A program made the position numbers and the translations under genes. Below are positions 42,095 through 50,237 of a stretch of 55,147 bases of DNA, piece after piece. Below the pieces are notes generated by a model. The model searched no databases and was not told where the DNA came from. It saw nothing but the letters and a program-made list of their open reading frames with translations. Each line of letters opens with the position of its first letter. Position 1 is the first letter of the stretch. This DNA is from Tardiphaga sp. (GTDB lineage Bacteria > Pseudomonadota > Alphaproteobacteria > Rhizobiales > Xanthobacteraceae). The DNA lies in the NCBI GenBank assembly GCA_030147505.1, contig JASBVG010000132.1, positions 1 to 55,147 on the forward strand. The letters run 5' to 3'.

Positions 42095-42173
42095 ATATTG
42101 CTGTGCCTATTTATCTGCCGTAGCGGGCGGCATCCCATTTGCTACACTCGCCGGAGCGCGATGGGGGCCGGCG

Positions 42174-43181
42174 ATGGATGACAGCGGATTGATCGGAATT
42201 CCGGAGGTGCAGCGCGAGATGGCGCGTGCGGCCGTCGCTGCTGCCTTCGGCTCTGCCAGCAACTATACGGCAAGCCCGGTTCTCGGCGGTGTCTCTGGCG
42301 CGTTTGTTTACCGGGTCGATATCGCCGGTCATCGTTATGTTTTGAGAATGGAGGGGGCAGAAAATTCTCTCCGCAATCCGCATCAATACGCTGCGATGAA
42401 GATCGCCGCTGCGGCAGGTATAGCGCCACGACTGCACTACATCGATGAGGTCGCAGGCATCGTTGTGATGGACTTTGTCGAGGATCGTCGGCTGGAGACC
42501 TATCCGGGCGGCCCTCGTGGACTCGCCGTGGCAGTGGGCGAATTGCTCGCAAAGGTGCAATGCCTGCCGTCATTTCAGCGCGTGATCGAATATCCCGATG
42601 TCGTCGAGCGGCTCTGGGGAAAGGTCTGCAAATCCGGACTGTTCGCCGATGGCGTGCTCGATGCGCATTCCGAGAAACTGAAGCGCATCAGCGGGACCTA
42701 TTCCCGGGATTCGGGGCAATTCGTTGCTGGCCACAACGACGTTCTGCCGCGCAATCTTCTGTTCGACGGCGATCGCCTGTGGTTGATCGATTGGGAGGGG
42801 GCGTCGCTGAACGATCCTCTTATCGACGTTGGAACCGCTGTGGACAATTTTGCGCCGGCACCGGAACTGGAGAAGGTGCTGATACAAGCATGGTGTCAAC
42901 GGCCTCTCGCCGCGCACGATCACGCGAGGCTGCAGCTTGTACGCGCGCTGAATCGTCTGGGTTATGCGAGCATTCTGTTTCGTGCCGCAGCACGCGCACG
43001 GCGCATCAAGCTGGATCGCGATCTGTCGGCATTGTCGCCTGCCGCGTTCGAGAATGCCATTCGGGATGGATGGCTCAAGCCCGAAACGCCAGAAGCCAGT
43101 TATGCGCTCGGCAAGATGTTTCTGGATTCGTTTCTCTCCGGCGGAGCAGCCCCGGGTTTGCCGCCGTTGTTCATGCGCTGA
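42174..43181 (+). CDS. Phosphotransferase of the APH/choline kinase family
   Basis: A 335-residue kinase-like protein. The N-lobe has SNYTASPVLGGVSGAFVYRV (glycine loop) and HRYVLRMEG (ATP Lys replaced by Arg in VLRM). The catalytic loop GHNDVLPRNLLFDGD gives His187-Asn-Asp189 and Asn194, followed by LWLIDWEGASLNDPLIDVG with the DFG-equivalent Asp in IDWE. This fits choline/ethanolamine kinases and related small-molecule phosphotransferases more than resistance enzymes, since PRNLL and WEGAS are shared with LicA-type. Substrate unknown. It is the first of three genes between murG and murC. Confidence 0.82.
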   Translation: MDDSGLIGIPEVQREMARAAVAAAFGSASNYTASPVLGGVSGAFVYRVDIAGHRYVLRMEGAENSLRNPHQYAAMKIAAAAGIAPRLHYIDEVAGIVVMDFVEDRRLETYPGGPRGLAVAVGELLAKVQCLPSFQRVIEYPDVVERLWGKVCKSGLFADGVLDAHSEKLKRISGTYSRDSGQFVAGHNDVLPRNLLFDGDRLWLIDWEGASLNDPLIDVGTAVDNFAPAPELEKVLIQAWCQRPLAAHDHARLQLVRALNRLGYASILFRAAARARRIKLDRDLSALSPAAFENAIRDGWLKPETPEASYALGKMFLDSFLSGGAAPGLPPLFMR

Positions 43182-43187
43182 CCGGCC

Positions 43188-44093
43188 TCAGATCCTTACC
43201 CTCTCCACCAGATAATCCAGAAATGCCCGAACACGCGCGGGCAGTTGTCCACCATGGCCGACAAACACTGCATGGATCGGTTCGATATCGCCGGGATTGA
43301 GCTCTTCGAGAACAGGAACCAGACGGCCAGCGGTCAAGTCGGCTTCCACATGAAAACGTGCCAGCCGCGCCAGCCCCATGCCGGACAATGCGATCAAGTG
43401 CATCGCCTCGCCGTCGCTGACCAGCGCGTTGCCTGATGGCACCACGGTGATGGTCTCGCCATTCTTCAATCTGAACGGCCAGCCGTCTTTCCATTTGGCG
43501 AAGCCGAAATCGAGCAGGTTATGTTGTGCCAGATCGTCCGGCGTCGCCGGCGTGCCGCGTTCGGCGAGATAGGCAGGTGATGCGACCACGACCATCCGGC
43601 TCTCGCCGAGCTTGCGCGCCAGCAGGCGTGACTCGCGCATGGGTCCAACCCGGATCGCCACATCTGCGCGCTGCTCCAGCAGGTCGACCACGAGATCTGT
43701 CAGCGTGACCTCGACCTTGATGTCCGGATAGCGCCTCGCGAAATCGGGCAGCAGCGGCAACAGGCGATGCAGGCCGAACGGCACGCTGGTGTTGACGCGG
43801 AGCAGGCCGCTCGGTGTTGCGCCCACGGCCGCTTCGCGCTCGGCAGCAACGATCTCGTCGAGGATGCGCACCGCGCGCTCGTAGAAGGCTGTGCCTTCCG
43901 GTGTCAGTTGCAGTTTTCGCGTCGAGCGATTGATCAGCCGCACGCCGAGCCGCGCTTCCAGCCTTGCCACCAACTTGCTGATCGCGGAGGGCGTCATCTG
44001 GAAGGCGCGGGCCGCGGTGGAGAAGCCGCCGAGTTCGACCACCCGGGTGAACACTTCCATCTCGCCGGAGCGATTGACGTCGAGTCGTGACAT
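43188..44093 (-). CDS. LysR-family regulator
   Basis: A 301-residue regulator. N-terminal winged HTH at about 8-68: MEVFTRVVELGGFSTAARAF, QMTPSAISKLVARLEARLGV, RLINRSTRKLQLTPEG. The effector part follows (LLRVNTSVPFGLHRLLPLLP, RADVAIRVGPMRESRLLARK, TPDDLAQHNLLDFG). It resembles the CrgA/AaeR-like subgroup. It reads away from the MFS gene at 44159, a typical pair in which the regulator controls the exporter. The gap (44094-44158) has a TTGTGA-N7-TCACAA palindrome at the regulator's own start. Confidence 0.94.
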   Translation of the reverse strand: MSRLDVNRSGEMEVFTRVVELGGFSTAARAFQMTPSAISKLVARLEARLGVRLINRSTRKLQLTPEGTAFYERAVRILDEIVAAEREAAVGATPSGLLRVNTSVPFGLHRLLPLLPDFARRYPDIKVEVTLTDLVVDLLEQRADVAIRVGPMRESRLLARKLGESRMVVVASPAYLAERGTPATPDDLAQHNLLDFGFAKWKDGWPFRLKNGETITVVPSGNALVSDGEAMHLIALSGMGLARLARFHVEADLTAGRLVPVLEELNPGDIEPIHAVFVGHGGQLPARVRAFLDYLVERVRI

Positions 44094-44111
44094 TGTGACT
44101 TCAGTTCACAA
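44093..44111. promoter_or_regulatory. Candidate LysR operator
   Basis: TTGTGA (44093-44098) and TCACAA (44106-44111) are perfect complements 7 bases apart, holding a T-N11-A core as LysR proteins prefer. The first arm overlaps the regulator's start codon and the second faces the MFS gene 48 bases away. Confidence 0.6.
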
Positions 44112-44158
44112 ATATTGTTCCTAATGAACGCCTATCTCATCTATACCGGCCGGTCCAT

Positions 44159-45367
44159 ATGCTTGGCATCGAACTCCCACGCACGGACTTTGCCATGCCT
44201 CTCGCACTCTATGCGCTCACCGCCGGCGCTTTTGGAATTGGCGTCACCGAATTCGTCATCATGGGCCTGCTGATCGAGGTCGGCGGCGATCTTGGCGTTT
44301 CCATCTCGGCCGCCGGCCTGCTCATCTCCGGCTACGCGCTCGGCGTCGTGGTTGGCGCGCCGATCATGACGATCGCCACCTCGCGCTGGCCGCGCAAGAC
44401 GGTGCTCCTTGTGCTGATGGGCATCTTCACCATCGGCAATCTCGCTTGTGCTGTTGCGCCCGATTACTGGAGCCTGATGGCTGCCCGCGTGCTGACGGCC
44501 TTTGCCCACGGCACTTTCTTCGGTGTCGGGTCGGTCGTGGCCACCACGCTGGTGCCGGCCAACAAGAAAGCATCAGCCATCGCGGTGATGTTTACCGGCC
44601 TGACGGTCGCCAACATTCTCGGCGTCCCGTTTGGCACCTGGCTCGGCCAGCATCTTGGCTGGCGCGCGACATTCTACGCAGTCACGCTGGTTGGCGTGCT
44701 CGCTCTAGCGATCATCGCAGTATTTGTACCGAAGGATCGTGACGCGCCTGAGCCGTCGAACCTGAAGCAAGATCTCGCGGTGCTGGCGCGACCACAGGTG
44801 CTGATGGGTCTTCTGACCACGGTGTTGAGCTGGGTCGGTGTGTTCGCAGTGTTTACTTATATCGCGCCGATACTGACGCGACTGGCCGGCTTTTCGGATG
44901 CGGCGGTGTCTCCGATCCTGCTGGTGTTTGGCGGCGGTCTCGTGGTCGGCAATCTGGTTGGTGGTCGTCTGGCGGATCGTTGGTTGATCCCGACTGTGCT
45001 CGGCAGTCTGTTCGCGTTGACTGCGGTGCTCGGGCTGATGAGCTTCGCCACTCACAATCAGATCGCCGTCGTGGTCTTTGTCGCGTTGCTGGGTGCCGTC
45101 GGCTTTGCCACCGTGCCGCCGCTACAGATGTGGGTACTGGAAAAGGCACATGGTGCCGGCCAGAGCCTGGCATCGAGCTTCAACATTGCCGCCTTCAATC
45201 TCGGCAATGCGATCGGTGCCTGGCTTGGCGGTGCGGTGATTGATCACGGCGGACTTGCCTCTGTGCCGTGGGTTGCCGCCTTGGTGCCACTGGCAGCACT
45301 CGGCGTGGCGGTAGCCGCAATGCGCTTCGAACGGGGGCGCGCGCCGGTTCCCGCGGCGGCAGAGTAG
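44159..45367 (+). CDS. MFS drug/arabinose-type exporter (DHA1)
   Basis: A 402-residue proton antiporter with 12 TM helices. Family signs: YALTAGAFGIGVTEFVIMGL in TM1, SAAGLLISGYALGVVVGAPI (TM2), TIATSRWPRKTVLLVLM (motif A), ARVLTAFAHGTFFGVGSVVA (motif B), and LTVANILGVPFGTWLGQHLG (motif C). The G-VTEF-IMGLL run is shared by YdhP/AraJ-like exporters. The start could also be at 44192 (MPLALYAL), which lacks a clear ribosome site as does the first. Under control of the divergent LysR gene; the substrate is unknown. Confidence 0.9.
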   Translation: MLGIELPRTDFAMPLALYALTAGAFGIGVTEFVIMGLLIEVGGDLGVSISAAGLLISGYALGVVVGAPIMTIATSRWPRKTVLLVLMGIFTIGNLACAVAPDYWSLMAARVLTAFAHGTFFGVGSVVATTLVPANKKASAIAVMFTGLTVANILGVPFGTWLGQHLGWRATFYAVTLVGVLALAIIAVFVPKDRDAPEPSNLKQDLAVLARPQVLMGLLTTVLSWVGVFAVFTYIAPILTRLAGFSDAAVSPILLVFGGGLVVGNLVGGRLADRWLIPTVLGSLFALTAVLGLMSFATHNQIAVVVFVALLGAVGFATVPPLQMWVLEKAHGAGQSLASSFNIAAFNLGNAIGAWLGGAVIDHGGLASVPWVAALVPLAALGVAVAAMRFERGRAPVPAAAE

Positions 45368-45418
45368 GGGCGATTCGGCAGGATTCGCCGACGCTGCAAG
45401 CCAAATATCCGTCTTTTT

Positions 45419-45450
45419 CGCGGTGGCCGGGCTTGTCCCGGCCATCCGCG
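45419..45450. repeat. Palindromic element (GTGGCCGGG/CCCGGCCAT) before murC
   Basis: CGCGGTGGCCGGG and CCCGGCCATCCGCG pair at 12 of 13 positions with a 5-base loop. Same core as the element at 5708-5755. It lies 52 bases after the MFS stop and may stop its transcript before murC. Confidence 0.65.
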
Positions 45451-45510
45451 TCTGTTTGAAGGAGTCATCTGTCCGGTGCTGCGCCGGGCGTGACGAGAGA
45501 CGAGATTCCC

Positions 45511-46914
45511 ATGAGATTGCCGCGCGAAATTGGACCCATTCATTTTGTCGGTATCGGTGGCATCGGTATGAGCGGCATCGCCGAGGTACTGAGCAATCTC
45601 GGTTACACCGTGCAGGGATCGGACGCGTCGGAGAACGCCAACGTCAACCGGCTGCGCGAGAAGGGCATCACGATTCAAGTCGGCCACAAGGCGGAGAATG
45701 TAGCCGGCGCCGATGTGCTGGTCGTTTCCACCGCCATCAAGCGCGACAATCCGGAACTGATGGCTGCGCGCGCGCAGCGCATCCCTGTCGTGCGCCGCGC
45801 CGAAATGCTGGCCGAGTTGATGCGCCTCAAGAGCTGCGTCGCCATCGCCGGCACCCACGGCAAGACTACCACCACCTCCATGGTCGCGGCATTGCTCGAT
45901 GCCGGCGAACTCGATCCCACCGTCATCAATGGCGGCATCATCAATGCCTATGGCACCAATGCACGCCTCGGCGCCGGCGAGTGGATGGTGGTCGAGGCAG
46001 ACGAGAGCGACGGCACCTTCCTCAAGCTGCCCACCGATGTCGCCATCGTCACCAATGTCGATCCGGAACATCTCGACCACTTCAAGACGTTCGACAATGT
46101 GCAGGACGCGTTCCGCAACTTCGTCGAAAACGTGCCGTTCTACGGTTTCGCTGTCATGTGCATCGATCATCCTGTCGTGCAGACCATTGTCGGCAAGATC
46201 GAGGATCGCCGCATCATCACCTACGGACAGAATCCGCAGGCCGATGCGCGCCTCGTGGATCTCAAGCCGGCCAATGGCGGCTCGAGTTTCAAGGTCGCGT
46301 TCCGCGATCGTAAGGCCGGCACGACGCATGAAATCGACAACCTGCTGCTGCCGATGCCCGGCCGCCACAATGCGCTCAATGCGACCGCGGCGATCGCCGT
46401 GGCGCATGAACTCGGCATTTCCGATGCGCAGATCCGCAAGGCGATCTCATCCTTCGGCGGTGTGAAGCGTCGCTTCACCAAGACCGGCGAGTGGAACGGT
46501 GTCACCATCATCGACGACTATGGCCATCATCCCGTCGAGATCGCCGCCGTGCTGCGCGCTGCGCGCGAGAGCACGTCCGGCAAGGTCATCGCCGTGGTGC
46601 AGCCGCATCGCTATACGCGTCTGCAGTCGCTGTTCGAGGAATTCTGCACCTGCTTCAACGACGCCGATACGGTGATCGTCGCCGAAGTTTATGCCGCCGG
46701 GGAAGCGCCGATCCCCGGCATTGATCGCGACAACTATGTCCTTGGCCTGCGCGCCCACGGCCATCGCGAAGTCATTCCGCTGGCGGAGTCGGCGGCGCTG
46801 GCCGGTCTTGTCGCCGGTGTGGCGAAGAGCGGCGATACCGTCGTCTGCCTCGGAGCCGGCAACATCACGCAGTGGGCCTATGCGTTGCCCGGTGAATTGA
46901 AGGCACTCGGATAA
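45511..46914 (+). CDS. murC: UDP-MurNAc:L-alanine ligase MurC
   Basis: A 467-residue ligase that adds L-Ala to UDP-MurNAc, the first step of the stem peptide. N-domain PIHFVGIGGIGMSGIAEVLS, then VVSTAIKRDNPELMAAR, P-loop AIAGTHGKTTTTSMVAALL (Gly114 on), VEADESDGTFLKLPTDVAIV, TNVDPEHLDHFKTFDNVQ, FGGVKRRFTKTGEWNGVTII, DDYGHHPVEIAAVLRAAR, and AVVQPHRYTRLQSLFEEF. Start MRLPREIGPI at 45511 matches the family; a GTG 21 bases earlier is in frame. It is separated from murG by three unrelated genes, so it must have its own promoter. The stop is 4 bases before the GTG of murB. Confidence 0.96.
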   Translation: MRLPREIGPIHFVGIGGIGMSGIAEVLSNLGYTVQGSDASENANVNRLREKGITIQVGHKAENVAGADVLVVSTAIKRDNPELMAARAQRIPVVRRAEMLAELMRLKSCVAIAGTHGKTTTTSMVAALLDAGELDPTVINGGIINAYGTNARLGAGEWMVVEADESDGTFLKLPTDVAIVTNVDPEHLDHFKTFDNVQDAFRNFVENVPFYGFAVMCIDHPVVQTIVGKIEDRRIITYGQNPQADARLVDLKPANGGSSFKVAFRDRKAGTTHEIDNLLLPMPGRHNALNATAAIAVAHELGISDAQIRKAISSFGGVKRRFTKTGEWNGVTIIDDYGHHPVEIAAVLRAARESTSGKVIAVVQPHRYTRLQSLFEEFCTCFNDADTVIVAEVYAAGEAPIPGIDRDNYVLGLRAHGHREVIPLAESAALAGLVAGVAKSGDTVVCLGAGNITQWAYALPGELKALG

Positions 46915-46918
46915 TATC

Positions 46919-47842
46919 GTGGCCGGCTTTCCCGACATTACGCCCGCTCTCAGAGCCGCCATGCCGGACTTGCGCGGGCGCATGCTCGCGAATGAATCCC
47001 TGGCGCCACTGACATGGTTTCGTGTCGGCGGACCGGCGCAGGTGTTGTTTACCCCCGCCGACGAAGACGATCTCGCTTACTTCCTCTCGAAGCTTTCAGG
47101 CGACGTTCCGGTCTATGTGGTCGGTGTCGGTTCCAACCTGATCGTGCGCGACGGCGGCATCGAAGGCGTTGTCATTCGCCTTAGCCCGCGCGGCTTCGGT
47201 CAGATCACAGCCGATGGGGATACCCTCACGGCTGGCACTGCGGCGCTGGACAAACGCGTGGCGGAAGCGGCGGCCGCAGCCAATATCGGCGGACTGGAGT
47301 TCTATTTCGGCATTCCCGGCTCCATCGGCGGTGCGCTGCGGATGAATGCCGGTGCCAATGGCGGCGAGACGAAGGATGTGCTGGTCGAAGCCACCGGCAT
47401 CGGACGCGATGGCGCTAAGCATGTGTTCGACAATGCCGGTATGCAATTCGTCTATCGCAATTCCGGCGTCGACCCGTCGATCATCTTCACATCAGCCAGA
47501 TTTCGCGGATCGATCACCGATCCCGCTGCGATCCGGGTACGCATGGACGAGGTGCAGCAGCATCGCGAAACCGCGCAGCCGATCCGCGAGAAGACCGGAG
47601 GATCGACCTTCAAGAATCCGCCGGGCCATTCCGCATGGAAGTTGGTGGATGCCGCCGGCTGCCGTGGTCTGCGCATCGGTGGCGCGCAGGTGTCGGAGAT
47701 GCACTGCAATTTTCTGATCAACACCGGCGATGCGACGGCGTCCGATATCGAGCAGCTCGGCGAGACGGTGCGTGCGCGCGTGCTGGCGCAATCCGGTATC
47801 GATCTCCATTGGGAGATCAAGCGGATCGGCGTCGTGCCCTAG
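46919..47842 (+). CDS. murB: UDP-N-acetylenolpyruvoylglucosamine reductase MurB
   Basis: A 307-residue FAD enzyme reducing UDP-GlcNAc-enolpyruvate to UDP-MurNAc with NADPH. Type I or II features: TWFRVGGPAQVLFTPADEDD, VYVVGVGSNLIVRDGGIEGV (FAD phosphate loop), GLEFYFGIPGSIGGALRMNA, GANGGETKDV, and KTGGSTFKNPPGHSAWKLVD with the proton-donor Ser in GSTFKNP. Start GTG at 46919. Its stop codon shares bases with the stop of the convergent DUF4239 gene. Confidence 0.96.
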   Translation: MAGFPDITPALRAAMPDLRGRMLANESLAPLTWFRVGGPAQVLFTPADEDDLAYFLSKLSGDVPVYVVGVGSNLIVRDGGIEGVVIRLSPRGFGQITADGDTLTAGTAALDKRVAEAAAAANIGGLEFYFGIPGSIGGALRMNAGANGGETKDVLVEATGIGRDGAKHVFDNAGMQFVYRNSGVDPSIIFTSARFRGSITDPAAIRVRMDEVQQHRETAQPIREKTGGSTFKNPPGHSAWKLVDAAGCRGLRIGGAQVSEMHCNFLINTGDATASDIEQLGETVRARVLAQSGIDLHWEIKRIGVVP

Positions 47843-48657
47843 TTTTCAGGTTTGGGCGCTGGCGGCAGCGCCGAGGCCGGCCCGAGATCTGGCAATGTCA
47901 GCAGATGTTCCAGCGGCGTTTTCGATACCTTGAATGCACCCTCATAGGGATGTTCCTGCAGCCCGATCATGCCGAGTGCGACGATGGCTGCGCTGCCGAA
48001 CACTGCGAGTGCCGTCAGCATCGCGCGCGGCCGGTCGAGATGCACGAGCGCCAGGCCCACCTGGGTCAGCAGGCCGAGGATAAGCACGGACACCCATTTC
48101 AGGTCGTTGGTTTGGTCTGCCGCGATGCTGAGCCGCTCGCTGCGTGCCGTACCGGCGCGGATGGCCGCGCTGAGCAGCGCCGCTTGTACGGGCGCTCCGG
48201 ATTCGCGTGCGATGCCGGGATCGCTGACCTCGCGTAACACGCCGTCATAGGCCGTCTCTGTCCGCGGCGAAGCGGCGCTGTTGATCATCGCCGGCCATTC
48301 GTCCTCGAGCACCGAATTGACATAGGCCTTGAGAGCGGTGCGGATATCGGTCATGTCCGAAGCGGCCGCGACGCTGAGCGCATAGACGTTGCGGATCTCG
48401 CTGGCCTCGGCCTGCGTTGCGCGCACCGCATGCCGGCCACGCTCGCCGACATCGCTGGCGAGGAAGCCGGTGAGCAGGCCGAACAGGATCGCGACCGAGG
48501 AGAAAAACGGCGCGACGATGCCGTTCATCTTCTGGATCGGGCGGCGCAGCGGCGAACGGAAGCCCAGATACACCAGCAGGAGGGCCGCTCCGTAATAGAG
48601 CGCGGCGAGCGTGGCGAAGATGCCGAAGGTGTTGAGTTCGAGCCAGGCCCTGATCAT
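47839..48657 (-). CDS. DUF4239-like membrane protein, opposed to the dcw cluster
   Basis: A 272-residue protein: two TM helices in the first 75 residues (FGIFATLAALYYGAALLLVY and GIVAPFFSSVAILFGLLTGF), a helical cytoplasmic or periplasmic part with conserved ATQAEASEIRNVYAL, and two helices near the end (SVLILGLLTQVGLALVH, ALAVFGSAAIVALGMIGLQ), then a Pro-rich tail. This is the DUF4239 (bestrophin-like topology) pattern. The start at MIRAWLELNTF (48657) is preferred over a longer frame to 48711. The gene sits on the minus strand between murB and ddl, end to end with murB. Confidence 0.8.
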   Translation of the reverse strand: MIRAWLELNTFGIFATLAALYYGAALLLVYLGFRSPLRRPIQKMNGIVAPFFSSVAILFGLLTGFLASDVGERGRHAVRATQAEASEIRNVYALSVAAASDMTDIRTALKAYVNSVLEDEWPAMINSAASPRTETAYDGVLREVSDPGIARESGAPVQAALLSAAIRAGTARSERLSIAADQTNDLKWVSVLILGLLTQVGLALVHLDRPRAMLTALAVFGSAAIVALGMIGLQEHPYEGAFKVSKTPLEHLLTLPDLGPASALPPAPKPEN

Positions 48658-48789
48658 CTCGTTTTGGTCCCGTTGATCCCCGTCGTGCTCTCGCGCAATG
48701 ACGTCATGCAAGGCATTATATGAATCGCGGCTCCGCGTGCCATCGCCTTGCTTCTATGGTTACGATGCCGTGATTCGTATGGAGACCCG

Positions 48790-49827
48790 ATGATGACTGC
48801 CTCGATCGATCCGGCACGGATCACCATCCTGTTCGGTGGCCTGAACAAGGAGCGGCTGGTATCTGTCGCCTCGGCGCAGGCACTGCATACCGCGCTGCCG
48901 GACGCCGCGCTGTGGTTCTGGGATGCCGATGATCGGGTCTACGAGACGTCAGGCGCAGCGCTGCTCGGTCACGATCGCCCGTTCGAAAACCCGTTCAAGG
49001 CCGATGGCAAATCGCTGGGTTCGCTGTCGCAGGCGCTCGACCATGCCAAGGCCGGGGGGCGGGTGCTGGTGCTCGGCATGCATGGTGGCGCCGCCGAGAA
49101 TGGCGAAGTGCAAGCCATGTGCGAAGTCCGCGGCGTTGCCTTCACCGGCTCCGGTTCGGCATCGTCCAATCTGGCTTTCGACAAGGTCGCGGCCAAGCGT
49201 TTCGCTGCCATTTCCGGCGTCCCGATCGCGGCTGGCATCGCGTTGTCCGAGATGGAAGATGCCTTTGAGCAATACGGCAAGTTGATCGCCAAGCCAGCGC
49301 GCGACGGCTCCAGCTATGGCCTGATGTTCGTGAACGCGAAGCAGGATTTTGTTGCTGTTCGCAATGCTGCAAAGGTCGAGGATTATGTGATCGAACCGTT
49401 TGTCGCCGGTATCGAGGCCACGTGCGGCGTGCTGGAACAGGTCGATGGTTCGGTATTTGCGCTACCGCCCATCGAGATCATTCCGGCGGATGGCGGGTTC
49501 GACTACGAGGCGAAGTATCTGGCCAAATCGACCCAGGAAATCTGTCCCGGCCGCTTCACGCCCGAGGTCACCGCGCAACTGCAGGATCTCGCCGTTCGCG
49601 CTCATAAGGCGATGTCCTGCACAGGCTATTCACGCTCGGATTTCATCGTGTCGGCCAATGGCCTGATCTACCTCGAAACCAATACGCTGCCCGGGCTGAC
49701 CAAGGCCTCGCTCTATCCCAAGGCGCTGCACGCGCAGGGGATTAGCTTTGTGGAGTTTCTGAACGGGCAGATCGAACTTGGCGTAGCCCGCCTGGAGCGC
49801 AGCGCAATGCGGGGACGGCAGAGCTGA
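48790..49827 (+). CDS. ddl: D-alanine:D-alanine ligase
   Basis: A 345-residue ATP-grasp enzyme that joins two D-Ala molecules for MurF. Landmarks: ITILFGGLNKERLVSVASAQ (N-domain), VLVLGMHGGAAENGEVQAMC, FTGSGSASSNLAFDKVAAKR, IAKPARDGSSYGLMFV (ATP contact), PFVAGIEATCGVLEQ, DYEAKYLAKSTQEICPG and YSRSDFIVSANGLIYLETNT, LPGLTKASLYPK (metal site ETNT). The motifs are those of the alphaproteobacterial branch with ARDGSSYG and ETNT in place of AREGSSIG and EVNT. Start at the ATG pair at 48790 with GGAG upstream. It has its own promoter because of the opposed DUF4239 gene. Confidence 0.92.
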   Translation: MMTASIDPARITILFGGLNKERLVSVASAQALHTALPDAALWFWDADDRVYETSGAALLGHDRPFENPFKADGKSLGSLSQALDHAKAGGRVLVLGMHGGAAENGEVQAMCEVRGVAFTGSGSASSNLAFDKVAAKRFAAISGVPIAAGIALSEMEDAFEQYGKLIAKPARDGSSYGLMFVNAKQDFVAVRNAAKVEDYVIEPFVAGIEATCGVLEQVDGSVFALPPIEIIPADGGFDYEAKYLAKSTQEICPGRFTPEVTAQLQDLAVRAHKAMSCTGYSRSDFIVSANGLIYLETNTLPGLTKASLYPKALHAQGISFVEFLNGQIELGVARLERSAMRGRQS

Positions 49828-50237
49828 TTGGGACGCTGCTCTCGGGGGTGCGCCTCGCTTCACCCGGGCTACAGGCTTCGGCTTTACGGCGGCGGTCAAT
49901 CTGCGACCGAACGCCGCCTGCGCCGAGCCGCCACGCTTCCTTAACACCCGGCTGCAACAGTCCCGCTAAAGTCTTCAGAATCCGGGGTAAAATGCCCCGT
50001 GATTCCGTCCCCTTTACGTTTTGTTTACCAGGACCGCCGAAGGTTAACGCTGGCGGCGCATGTTGCGCTTGGCTGCCGAGGCGTGAGCTGTGCGGAACTT
50101 CCGTAACGACGCGTATCGATGGAAAGAGTGTTGTTTCAGGCACTTACCCATTCCGGTCTGACCGAGATGTCACCTGCGTCATCGCCAGTGCTTTGGTCCC
50201 GCGCGAATGCGGGCGCAACCTGTGACGAGCTCGTGGA
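49828..50237. other. ddl-ftsQ gap with likely ftsQAZ promoter
   Basis: About 410 bases without a supported gene. An open frame of 125 codons (49848-50225) is Arg/Ser/Cys-rich and has no conserved look. The AT-rich run with CCTTTTACGTTTTGTTTACC near 50010-50030 and GGTTAACG at 50041-50048 are the best candidates for promoter and regulator bases of ftsQAZ. No exact CtrA box is seen. Confidence 0.45.

Noticed and set aside
49848..50225. 125-codon open frame between ddl and ftsQ
   Set aside because: Low-complexity Arg/Ser/Cys composition and no ribosome site; probably the promoter region of ftsQAZ.
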